DNA of 21,028 bases from positions 1-21,028 of the forward strand of contig CAZPHI010000035.1 in NCBI GenBank assembly GCA_964586425.1, read 5' to 3'. Made by a program: the position numbers and the translations under genes. The notes beneath the pieces are model-generated. The model saw only the letters and a list, made by a program, of their open reading frames with translations. It had not been told where the DNA came from and ran no database searches. Shown one piece after another: positions 1 to 6,479 of this stretch; the first letter of the stretch is position 1; the number at the start of each line of letters is the position of its first letter. The stretch is from CAZPHI01 sp964586425 (GTDB lineage Bacteria; Bacillota; Clostridia; Lachnospirales; Lachnospiraceae).

Positions 1-67
1 GATTCGTAGTTTTATGGGTTAATTAGTGCGAATTATTTTTACCTTTCAAAACTGACTCCTTAAATAT

Positions 68-96
68 TTGTAAACTTTATAGATTTGGTATATAAT
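68..96 (+). promoter_or_regulatory. SigA-type promoter upstream of the flagellin gene
   Basis: The -35 box is TTGTAA at 68-73 and the -10 box is TATAAT at 91-96, with a 17-base spacer. The -10 box is perfect and the -35 box matches 4 of 6 consensus positions. I see no SigD/sigma-28 type -10 (CCGATAT-like) in bases 1-155, although flagellin genes usually use that factor. The call rests on sequence pattern only. Bases 1-67 hold nothing I recognise. Confidence 0.6.
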
Positions 97-155
97 AGAA
101 TATAACATTAGTAGATAAAATCAATTGCTTGCATGTGAGACAAGGAGGTTTGCAT

Positions 156-980
156 ATGTATACGATTACACACAATATGTCGGCGATGGCTGCACAGAGA
201 AATCTTAGTATAATCGCTAATAATAAGTCAGAAGCAGTAAGGACGCTGTCTTCAGGCTTTAGAATTAATAGTGCATCTGATGACGCTGCAGGATTATCGA
301 TTTCATCTAGAATGAGGAATTTGATTAGAGGTTTAACAGCAGCATCAAGAAATGTACAGGATGGTATATCAGTATGTCAGGTGGCAGATGGAGCTTTATC
401 GGAAGTACACGATATGCTTCAAAGAATGAATGAATTATCAATTCAGGCCGCTAATGATACGAATACACAGGATGACAGGGATGCATTGCAAAGTGAGATG
501 AGTCAGCTTAAAGATGAGATTAGCAGAGTATCAAAAACAACAGCATTTAACACAAAATCATTGTTTGACAGAGATGATGATGATAAGATGTGGATTCAGT
601 CAGGTGGAGGCAGCAATCAGGGTATGTTTATAGACATTGACCGCATGAATACTGACACTCTTGGAATAACAGGTGTTGATATATCGACTGATGTGGGTGC
701 TGCAGATGCAATCAAATCGGTTCAGGAAGCTATAGACAAGCTTTCGGTCAGTAGAAGCAAAATTGGTGCGCAGCAAAACAGAATGGAGTTCACCTCAGAT
801 AATATTCTTAATACTTCTGAGAATATTGCTGCAAGTGAGTCAAGAATATCAGATACGGACATGGCATTAGCAATGATGGAGTATGCAAGGAATACCCTGC
901 TTGAGCAGATTGCCCAGATAATAACAGCACAGGCAAATCAGAGTAGTGAAGGCGTATTGGCATTACTTGATTTTGTATAG
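156..980 (+). CDS. flagellin (short, D0/D1 core type)
   Basis: Structural subunit of the flagellar filament, exported by the flagellar type III system and polymerised outside the cell. The 274-residue protein has the conserved N-terminal flagellin half (about 1-140, including NMSAMAAQRNL, LSSGFRINSASDDAAGL and LQRMNELSIQAAND) and the C-terminal half (about 185-274). Almost no variable D2/D3 domain lies between them, so the filament surface should be thin. The start at 156 is preferred over an in-frame TTG at 129 because AAGGAGG at 142-148 lies 7 bases upstream and the protein then begins MYTITHN. The C-terminus is odd: after AQANQSSEGVLALL it ends DFV, not the usual LL-R/Q ending. A Cys is present at residue 74. 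No other motility genes are in the window and no terminator separates it from the next gene. The family call is firm; its role as major or minor filament protein is unknown. Confidence 0.93.
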   Translation: MYTITHNMSAMAAQRNLSIIANNKSEAVRTLSSGFRINSASDDAAGLSISSRMRNLIRGLTAASRNVQDGISVCQVADGALSEVHDMLQRMNELSIQAANDTNTQDDRDALQSEMSQLKDEISRVSKTTAFNTKSLFDRDDDDKMWIQSGGGSNQGMFIDIDRMNTDTLGITGVDISTDVGAADAIKSVQEAIDKLSVSRSKIGAQQNRMEFTSDNILNTSENIAASESRISDTDMALAMMEYARNTLLEQIAQIITAQANQSSEGVLALLDFV

Positions 981-1025
981 ATTATTTTTGTATAGCATTA
1001 TAATGATAAGAAAAGAGGATTTTTT

Positions 1026-2216
1026 ATGTATTGTATTAGGAATATTAATCAGGATGTAGTATATGTAGGTGCAAGCGATAGACGATTGGAATTGTTCGAG
1101 AATGCATTTCCGATACCTAATGGCGTATCTTATAATTCATATATAATTAATGATGAGAAGACGGTTTTACTTGATACGGTTGACAGTTCAGTTTCTGATA
1201 TATTTATAGAGAATGTAGATGCTGCTCTTAATCAAAGAAAGTTAGATTATGTAATTGTTAATCACATGGAGCCGGATCATTGTGCTACTTTAGCAAGAAT
1301 TATTAAGTTATATCCGGAAGCCATAATCGTTGGCAATGCCAAGACAATTCAGATGATAGGCCAATTCTTTGATTGCAATATTGAATCGAGAATTCAGGTT
1401 GTTAAAGAGGGCGATACGCTTAATACAGGACGTCATAATTTTACATTTGTAATGGCACCAATGGTTCATTGGCCAGAGGTAATGGTTACATTCGATTCGA
1501 CCGATGGCATACTATATTCTGCTGATGCATTTGGAACATTTGGCGCATTAGCAGGTAACATATTCGACAATGAACTGGATTTCGCAAAAGAGTGGCCAGA
1601 TGAAGCGAGACGTTATTATACTAATATTGTTGGTAAATACGGACTTCAGGTTCAGGCACTACTCAAGAAGGCAGCAGCACTGGATATTAAGATTATTGCG
1701 CCACTCCATGGACAGATTATCAGGGATAATGCAGCTATGTGCATTGATTTGTATTCAAAGTGGAGTTCATATACCCCAGAACTTGATTCTGCACTTATAG
1801 TATATGCATCAATTTATGGTAATACGGAAAATGCTGTTAACATTCTGGCAGCAGAGTTAGCATCAAATGGTATGAAGAGTATTGAAATGTATGATGTATC
1901 AAAAACACATGTATCATACCTTGTATCAGAAGCATTCAAATATTCCAAAATAGTGCTTGCTTCACCAACATATAATAATGGAATCTTCCCTGCTATGGAG
2001 AATTTTCTATTGGATCTTAAGGCACATAATTTCTGCAATCGTAAAATCGCAATTATTGAAAATGGTTCTTGGGGACCAATGTCAGGTAAATTAATGACTG
2101 AAATTGTATCTTCCATGAAAAATATGGATATCGTAGGTGATAAACTTACTGTGAAATCATCTGTTAAAGAAGAACAGAGAACTCAACTGTTAGAACTTGC
2201 CTCTATATTAAGGTAG
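1026..2216 (+). CDS. fprA: A-type flavoprotein / flavodiiron protein (O2 or NO reductase)
   Basis: Cytoplasmic enzyme that reduces O2 to water, or NO to N2O, at a di-iron centre fed by FMN; it protects anaerobes from oxidative or nitrosative stress. The 396 residues are full length for class A. The N-terminal metallo-beta-lactamase-like domain (about 1-245) carries all the iron ligands: H80, E82, D84 and H85 in HMEPDH, then H148 in HWPE, D167 and H228 in PLHG. The C-terminal flavodoxin domain (about 255-396) starts with the FMN loop SIYGNTENA and has SPTYNNG. There is no fused rubredoxin domain, so an external rubredoxin or similar donor is needed. An AAAAGAGGA ribosome site lies at 1011-1019. 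A TATAAT at 999-1004 could be a -10 box but has no convincing -35, so co-transcription with flagellin is possible. Oxygen versus NO preference cannot be read from sequence. Confidence 0.95.
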   Translation: MYCIRNINQDVVYVGASDRRLELFENAFPIPNGVSYNSYIINDEKTVLLDTVDSSVSDIFIENVDAALNQRKLDYVIVNHMEPDHCATLARIIKLYPEAIIVGNAKTIQMIGQFFDCNIESRIQVVKEGDTLNTGRHNFTFVMAPMVHWPEVMVTFDSTDGILYSADAFGTFGALAGNIFDNELDFAKEWPDEARRYYTNIVGKYGLQVQALLKKAAALDIKIIAPLHGQIIRDNAAMCIDLYSKWSSYTPELDSALIVYASIYGNTENAVNILAAELASNGMKSIEMYDVSKTHVSYLVSEAFKYSKIVLASPTYNNGIFPAMENFLLDLKAHNFCNRKIAIIENGSWGPMSGKLMTEIVSSMKNMDIVGDKLTVKSSVKEEQRTQLLELASILR

Positions 2217-2279
2217 ATTATTATTGATTGTGAATGTACTAAATTATGAACAAGATACGATATTGAATACGTAAAATCG

Positions 2280-2309
2280 TTGTGGTATTCTAATATTTGT
2301 GCTTAAAAT
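2280..2309 (+). promoter_or_regulatory. possible promoter for the PII-like/antiporter operon
   Basis: TTGTGG at 2280-2285 and TAAAAT at 2304-2309 are spaced 18 bases. Both are imperfect. A small inverted repeat, GAATAC/GTATTC, overlaps the region. The 118-base gap and the lack of an obvious upstream terminator make this a tentative call. Confidence 0.3.
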
Positions 2310-2334
2310 ACGTTTAGATTAGGAGATTAGATAT

Positions 2335-2694
2335 ATGAAACTTGTTTTTTTTGTATTGAACAGACCTGAAAAGTTAGACGATTTGTTAACAGCATTTGCA
2401 CAAAGCGGTATTAATGGCGCTACTGTAATCGAAAGTAAAGGCATGATTAAGCTTCTTAATAACAATCATGATGAGGATGAGATTCCTTTCCTTGGTTCAG
2501 TAAGAGCGTTCCTCAGTGCAGATAATGGACGAATGAAGAACAATGTAATTATGATAGGTATCGAAGATGAAAAGTTAGAAACTTTAGTTGAAGTAATTGA
2601 ATCAGTAGCTGGCAACCTTAATAAAAAAGGAACCGGTGTATTGTTCTCAGTACCTATGGACTATACAAAGGGGATGTACAAAGATGGAAAATGA
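2335..2694 (+). CDS. PII-like signal protein (GlnB/CutA-type fold)
   Basis: A 119-residue cytoplasmic protein with the ferredoxin-like pattern of the PII superfamily: beta strand KLVFFVLN, helix EKLDDLLTAFAQSGI, strand ATVIESKGM, a long polar loop (about 40-58, rich in N, D and E) in the T-loop position, strand NVIMIGI, helix EKLETLVEVIESVAG, then the C-terminal segment TGVLFSVPMD. PII proteins are trimers that bind ATP/ADP or related nucleotides between subunits and touch a transporter or enzyme through the T-loop. The canonical uridylylated Tyr motif of GlnB is absent, so this is a PII-like protein and not a classical nitrogen regulator. Its 3' end overlaps the next gene by 11 bases, strong evidence that the antiporter is its partner. 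AGGAG at 2321-2325 supports the start. Ligand unknown; fold assignment is by pattern recognition. Confidence 0.7.
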   Translation: MKLVFFVLNRPEKLDDLLTAFAQSGINGATVIESKGMIKLLNNNHDEDEIPFLGSVRAFLSADNGRMKNNVIMIGIEDEKLETLVEVIESVAGNLNKKGTGVLFSVPMDYTKGMYKDGK

Positions 2695-3862
2695 AATAAT
2701 TCTTGAAGTCGCAATAATGCTTATATCGGGAATTGTATTCGGCCGTATTGCAAAATGCTTCAAGCTCCCCAATGTAACAGGTTACCTTATAGCTGGTTTG
2801 CTTCTCGGACCATCAGTGTTTAATGTTATTCCAGAAACTATGGTTAATGGATTTGCTGTAATATCAGATTTGGCATTAGCATTCATAGCATTCTCTGTTG
2901 GTAGTGAATTCAGTATTAGTTATTTTAAAAAAGTTGGTATTGCTCCAATTATTATTGCGATACTTGAAGCCGGAATGGCAATTGTATGCGTAACGCTTGT
3001 CTGCATATTATGTGGATTTGATGTGAAATTATCAATAATGCTTGGTGCAATAGCAGCTGCAACAGCTCCTGCGCAGACAATCATGGTTATTAACCAATAC
3101 AAAGCAAAAGGTGAGTTGACGTCTATGCTTTTGTCCGTAGTAGCAATTGATGATGCAGTGGCACTTATCGGATTTGGATTTGCTACTACAATTGTTAATA
3201 TGATGAATTCATCAGAAAGTATTAATGTACTTATGTCAATTTGTAGTCCGGTGCTGGAAGTTCTTATATCTGTAGTGATAGGTGGAGCTATGAGCATTGT
3301 AATGCGTTTTGTATGCAGATTTTTTAAGAAGCCTTCGAATAGAGCTTGTATTATTATAGCATTTACCGCTGGTACATATTGGATGGCTGAGACACTTGGT
3401 GCTTCATCACTTCTTGCATGTATGGCACTTGGTGCATTCATGACTAATATTACTAATGAGATAGACGACATTATGAATGTAACAGATGGATTCACATCGC
3501 CTATTTTTATGATTTTCTTTGTAATCTCTGGTGCAGGTTTCCAAATCGCAGAGTTACCTGGAATTGGTGTTATCGGATTAATTTATGTTGTAGTCAGAGT
3601 AATAGGTAAGGTATTCGGTGCATGGCTCGGCGGCAAGCTTACAAAGCAGTCAAAGAAAGTATGTACATGGCTGGGACCAACACTTATGCCACAAGCCGGA
3701 GTTGCTCTTGGTTTGATTGTTGTTGCAGGAACAGCAGTACCTGCCTATGCAGGCCAGATAAGAGTAATAATTCTTTGCTCAACATTCATATATTCAATTC
3801 TTGGACCAGCAGTTGCTAAGTTCTCACTTGTTAAGGCTGGAGAGATTAAACTAGAGGGGTAG
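2684..3862 (+). CDS. CPA2-family cation/proton antiporter, membrane domain only
   Basis: An integral membrane transporter of 392 residues, nearly all of it hydrophobic, with about 12 helices. It has the CPA2 signatures: LPNVTGYLIAGLLLGPS at about 28-44, the unwound-helix segment ATAPAQT at about 126-132 and the ion-site pair DD at 156-157 in VVAIDDAVA, as in Na+/H+ and K+/H+ exchangers of the KefB/NapA type. The chain ends just after the last helix (LVKAGEIKLEG), so the C-terminal RCK/TrkA-N regulatory domain of Kef-type proteins is missing; the PII-like protein encoded just upstream may replace it. The start at 2684 is chosen because AAAGGGGA at 2667-2674 lies 9 bases upstream; the open frame extends back to 2636 without such a site. 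The transported ion cannot be told from sequence. No clear terminator follows, only the inverted repeat at 3863. Confidence 0.88.
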   Translation: MENEIILEVAIMLISGIVFGRIAKCFKLPNVTGYLIAGLLLGPSVFNVIPETMVNGFAVISDLALAFIAFSVGSEFSISYFKKVGIAPIIIAILEAGMAIVCVTLVCILCGFDVKLSIMLGAIAAATAPAQTIMVINQYKAKGELTSMLLSVVAIDDAVALIGFGFATTIVNMMNSSESINVLMSICSPVLEVLISVVIGGAMSIVMRFVCRFFKKPSNRACIIIAFTAGTYWMAETLGASSLLACMALGAFMTNITNEIDDIMNVTDGFTSPIFMIFFVISGAGFQIAELPGIGVIGLIYVVVRVIGKVFGAWLGGKLTKQSKKVCTWLGPTLMPQAGVALGLIVVAGTAVPAYAGQIRVIILCSTFIYSILGPAVAKFSLVKAGEIKLEG

Positions 3863-3912
3863 GAAAGCTTTCATAGTGCAATATGCGCTTGGCGGGAGCG
3901 ATGGAAGCTTTC
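3863..3912 (+). repeat. inverted repeat / potential RNA hairpin A
   Basis: GAAAGCTTTCAT at 3863-3874 pairs with ATGGAAGCTTTC at 3901-3912: 12 pairs, one of them a G-U wobble. The 26-base interior contains a second small stem, CGCT (3886-3889) with AGCG (3897-3900). Because each arm is itself near-palindromic, the arms also read as direct repeats 41 bases apart. It begins right after the antiporter stop codon. No T-tract follows, so it is not a standard intrinsic terminator. GC content in the interior is clearly above the surroundings. Confidence 0.6.
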
Positions 3913-3916
3913 ATAA

Positions 3917-3980
3917 AAATTGTACTTTGGACATAGAGACCATGGTTTGATATGAATATGTCCAAAAACGGTTACAATTT
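3917..3980 (+). repeat. inverted repeat / potential RNA hairpin B
   Basis: The inner arms are TTTGGACATA (3926-3935) and TATGTCCAAA (3957-3966), 10 perfect pairs. The outer arms are AAATTGTA (3917-3924) and TACAATTT (3973-3980), 8 perfect pairs. The two stems are separated by one base on the left and six on the right, with a 21-base loop. The structure directly abuts hairpin A, and together they cover 118 bases of non-coding DNA. GGACATA recurs once more at 4134-4140. Function unknown; candidates are a 3' untranslated structure, a small RNA or a mobile repeat. Confidence 0.6.
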
Positions 3981-4026
3981 GATGCTGTAATTACTGTATT
4001 GGATATGAATGATTGAAAAAACGATT

Positions 4027-4071
4027 ATATTTCCAAAAAAATCAACAAAATACAAACTTTTTGGAAAATAT
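4027..4071. repeat. inverted repeat C
   Basis: ATATTTCCAAAAA at 4027-4039 is complementary to 4058-4071 with one bulged base, enclosing an 18-base A-rich loop. It is AT-rich and could form a weak hairpin on either strand; as a terminator it would only be plausible for minus-strand transcripts. No gene adjoins it. Confidence 0.45.
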
Positions 4072-4176
4072 AGCTTTGTAAAGCTTGTATAAATCCAAAC
4101 AGGAAATTTTATCTTGCAAGGTGATATGTGATTGGACATAATTGAGTATATTTGTTTCAAAATATCCAAACGCCAA

Positions 4177-4231
4177 CAAGTTCCAAGCCACAAGTTCCAA
4201 GTCACAATCCCAAGTCACAAGTTCCACCCCA
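4177..4231. repeat. 14-base tandem repeat, four imperfect units
   Basis: The units are CAAGTTCCAAGCCA (4177-4190), CAAGTTCCAAGTCA (4191-4204), CAATCCCAAGTCA (4205-4217, one base shorter) and CAAGTTCCACCCCA (4218-4231). The block is free of long open frames with ribosome sites and is unusually rich in C on the + strand compared with its surroundings. It looks like a slippage-prone minisatellite. Confidence 0.75.
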
Positions 4232-4259
4232 ACAATACACAAAATCAAGCGATATCATA

Positions 4260-4304
4260 AGAAGTCAATTGTATTACATAATGTATGTGATGCAATTGGC
4301 TTCT
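4260..4304 (+). ncRNA. 20-pair hairpin with strand-specific wobble pairs (possible structured RNA element)
   Basis: The left arm 4260-4279 and right arm 4285-4304 enclose a 5-base loop. Seventeen positions are Watson-Crick and the other three would be U-G wobbles in a + strand transcript; in a minus-strand transcript the same three would be C-A mismatches. This suggests a structure kept in + strand RNA. A U-rich but interrupted stretch follows (ATTTGTTTTATTC), so termination is conceivable but not clear. It lies 118 bases before the pectin operon start codon. Confidence 0.5.
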
Positions 4305-4348
4305 ATTTGTTTTATTCTTGCAACGCAGAACAAAATAAGAAATACTTG

Positions 4349-4377
4349 TTGAATTGAATAACGCTATAGCTTACAAT
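4349..4377 (+). promoter_or_regulatory. likely promoter of the pectin operon
   Basis: TTGAAT (4349-4354) and TACAAT (4372-4377) have a 17-base spacer. A TATAAT at 4379-4384 is an alternative -10 with poorer spacing. The transcript would start about 35-40 bases before the start codon at 4422. I see no convincing catabolite-responsive element here. Confidence 0.5.
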
Positions 4378-4421
4378 ATATAATATCTAAGAATACTTAA
4401 TTATAAGGAGTGTGCTGCAGG

Positions 4422-6425
4422 ATGATACAATTATTGAACGAAGATTTTCAAGATTTTAAGATAGGCGAATTTCCTTATGACAGAAGTCACACAGCAATGG
4501 GTGAATATCACTATGTAACTAACGAAGGATATCATGGGAATTGGTGTGACCAGGTTTGCAATTATACATACAATGGTTCTGGAGCATCCTGGATTGTTAC
4601 TGAGGATGAAGGAAGACATTATATGGAGCAGATGCGTGTTATTAACAACAAACCGCACAAGACGCATCCAATGCTTATTGCAGGTAACGAACTTTGGAAT
4701 AATTATACAATGAGTGCAAAGGTAAGAATGTTTAATACAGACGGTAGTGTTGGGATTGGATTTAACTGCATTAACAGCCTGAATCTTTTAACCTTGGTGT
4801 TTCATGAGGGAAAGATAAAGCTGGAATATAGACATAAACAGGTGGAAAGTGAACTCGCAGCCAAAGAATATGAATATGATGCTGATAGTGTCTACACTTT
4901 GAAGATAGTTTGCAATAATGATAAGGTAACATGTTATGTTAATGACGTGCAAATGCTTTCGTACACCGGTAGGATTGTTGCAAGGGGCGGAAAGGTTGCT
5001 ATTACAGCAACGACACCTGCGCAGTTTACTGATGTGTTAGTTGAAGTATCGGAAGAAGTAAAAGAAGAAATAGACAAATCAATTAAGCAAAAAGAAAAAA
5101 ATATTGAAGATAAGATGGCTTTACATCCAAAGATGAAATTATATAAAAAGATTGATCTACGTGATTTCGGAACAGGCAGACAGATTAGATTTGGACATCT
5201 TACGGGTAATGATGATTGGTATATTGTTCTGGCACAAGGACAAAAAAGGGTTCACAGAGATGCGTATGGACACATAAGCTGTCTTACTGCAATTGATTTG
5301 GATGGTAATATATTATGGCAGAAAGGCGAACCATCAACAAGCTATGAACACGGACAGATATCAGCGGATTTGCCACTTCAGGTATATGATATAGACGGAG
5401 ACGGGATTGATGAGGTTATCACTGCTAAGAATTTTGAATTACTGATTCTTGATGGCAGAACTGGCGAAGTTAAGAAGAAAACCAAGATGCCTTTATCAGA
5501 TAAGGATGATACTACACTTATTGGTGTGCCTGAGGGAAGATATGCATTTGACAGAATTAATGCAGATGGTATAAGAATATGCAATTTTTCTGGTAATGAC
5601 AGACCATCAGATATTCTAATTAAGGACAGATATTGTCGTGTTTATGCCTTGAATAGTAATTTGGAAGTTATGTGGATGTTTAGGAGCGACAAGAATACAG
5701 GACATTTTCCATATGCATGTGATATTAATAATGATGGATATGACGAATTGCTTTGTGGCTATAATCTTCTTGATCATAACGGAAAACTTATATTCTCGTA
5801 TCCAATCGATGATGACCACACAGATGAGATAATATCAGGAAGATTCATGGCTGGAAGCAAAGAAGGACATTTTGCGTGTGTTTCAGGCACAAAAGGCTTT
5901 TTTATAGGTGACTATCATGGCAATATTATCAAACAAGATGACATTGGACATGCACAGAGAGTTAGTGCGGGTAATTATTGCCCAGACAGAGATGGATTTG
6001 AACTAGCTGTGACTAATTTTTGGGGACATCAAGGCGTTATATATCTGTACGATTCATGCGGCAATCCTATCTGGGAATATGAGAATGAACTCAATGGGAA
6101 TATGGTTACACCAGTTAACTGGGATGGCAATGGAACAGATTTGATATTGTCTAATGCTGACCCATCCAAAGGTGGTTTGCTAGATGGTGATGGCGTTAGA
6201 TGCGTTGAATTCCCGGATGATGGACATCCTGTTATGTGTTCGGAGGCAATTGATTTGACTGGTGATGCCAGAGATGAACTTGTTGTGTGGGATTATAACA
6301 GCTTGTATATATACACTCAGGATAATGGGTATCTTGCAAATGCTTATTCTCCGGTAAAATATCCACATTATAATGGCTCAAATTATCGTGGAGAGTATTC
6401 TTATCCAGATAAAAGTTATGTATAG
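4422..6425 (+). CDS. LamG-like plus beta-propeller protein, rhamnogalacturonan lyase-like
   Basis: A 667-residue protein without signal peptide or membrane segment, so cytoplasmic. Residues about 1-210 resemble a concanavalin/LamG-type sandwich of the DUF1080 kind (NYTMSAKVRMFNTDGSVGIGF). A charged linker rich in K and E follows at about 211-235. Residues about 240-667 form a repeat region with calcium-type loops, DIDGDGIDE (323-331), DINNDGYDE (434-442), NWDGNGTDL (566-574) and DLTGDARDE (611-619). Such loops recur in the beta-propeller of PL11 rhamnogalacturonan lyases and in FG-GAP proteins. NFWGHQG at 532-538 is a candidate active-site segment. Pairing with a GH28 enzyme 54 bases downstream supports pectin as substrate. 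The start at 4422 has AAGGAG at 4405-4410; a GTG at 4410 would overlap that site. The exact enzyme family is uncertain, and it could be a non-catalytic binding propeller. Confidence 0.6.
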   Translation: MIQLLNEDFQDFKIGEFPYDRSHTAMGEYHYVTNEGYHGNWCDQVCNYTYNGSGASWIVTEDEGRHYMEQMRVINNKPHKTHPMLIAGNELWNNYTMSAKVRMFNTDGSVGIGFNCINSLNLLTLVFHEGKIKLEYRHKQVESELAAKEYEYDADSVYTLKIVCNNDKVTCYVNDVQMLSYTGRIVARGGKVAITATTPAQFTDVLVEVSEEVKEEIDKSIKQKEKNIEDKMALHPKMKLYKKIDLRDFGTGRQIRFGHLTGNDDWYIVLAQGQKRVHRDAYGHISCLTAIDLDGNILWQKGEPSTSYEHGQISADLPLQVYDIDGDGIDEVITAKNFELLILDGRTGEVKKKTKMPLSDKDDTTLIGVPEGRYAFDRINADGIRICNFSGNDRPSDILIKDRYCRVYALNSNLEVMWMFRSDKNTGHFPYACDINNDGYDELLCGYNLLDHNGKLIFSYPIDDDHTDEIISGRFMAGSKEGHFACVSGTKGFFIGDYHGNIIKQDDIGHAQRVSAGNYCPDRDGFELAVTNFWGHQGVIYLYDSCGNPIWEYENELNGNMVTPVNWDGNGTDLILSNADPSKGGLLDGDGVRCVEFPDDGHPVMCSEAIDLTGDARDELVVWDYNSLYIYTQDNGYLANAYSPVKYPHYNGSNYRGEYSYPDKSYV

Positions 6426-6479
6426 GTGAGATTATGTATGACGTTAAAAAGCATGCAAATAGAAAGGTAGAATAGAATA

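Noticed and set aside
2920..3495. 191-residue open frame on the minus strand inside the antiporter gene
   Set aside because: It lies wholly opposite a well-supported membrane protein gene, has no ribosome site or family likeness, and its hydrophobic repeats mirror the codons of the real gene.
3863..3912. Intrinsic terminator for the PII-like/antiporter operon
   Set aside because: The hairpin is real but is followed by an A-rich stretch, not a T-tract on the + strand, so standard termination is not supported.
4177..4231. CRISPR-like repeat array
   Set aside because: Units are directly adjacent with no spacers and are only 14 bases long.
3972..4357. Several open frames of 66-77 residues on both strands in the gene-free stretch
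   Set aside because: They run through the tandem repeat and inverted repeats, have no ribosome sites and overlap one another; none looks like a protein.
4355..4370. Possible catabolite-responsive (cre) site near the pectin operon promoter
   Set aside because: Only the central CG and a few flanking bases fit; the conserved ends of the consensus do not match.
3863..4421. Insertion sequence or miniature transposon remnant
   Set aside because: No transposase fragment, no matching terminal repeats around the whole block and no clear target duplication; the repeats are internal and different from one another.
6434..6475. 13-codon mini-ORF between the two pectin genes, with GGTGAG upstream
   Set aside because: Too short to judge, no attenuator-like structure follows; probably chance.
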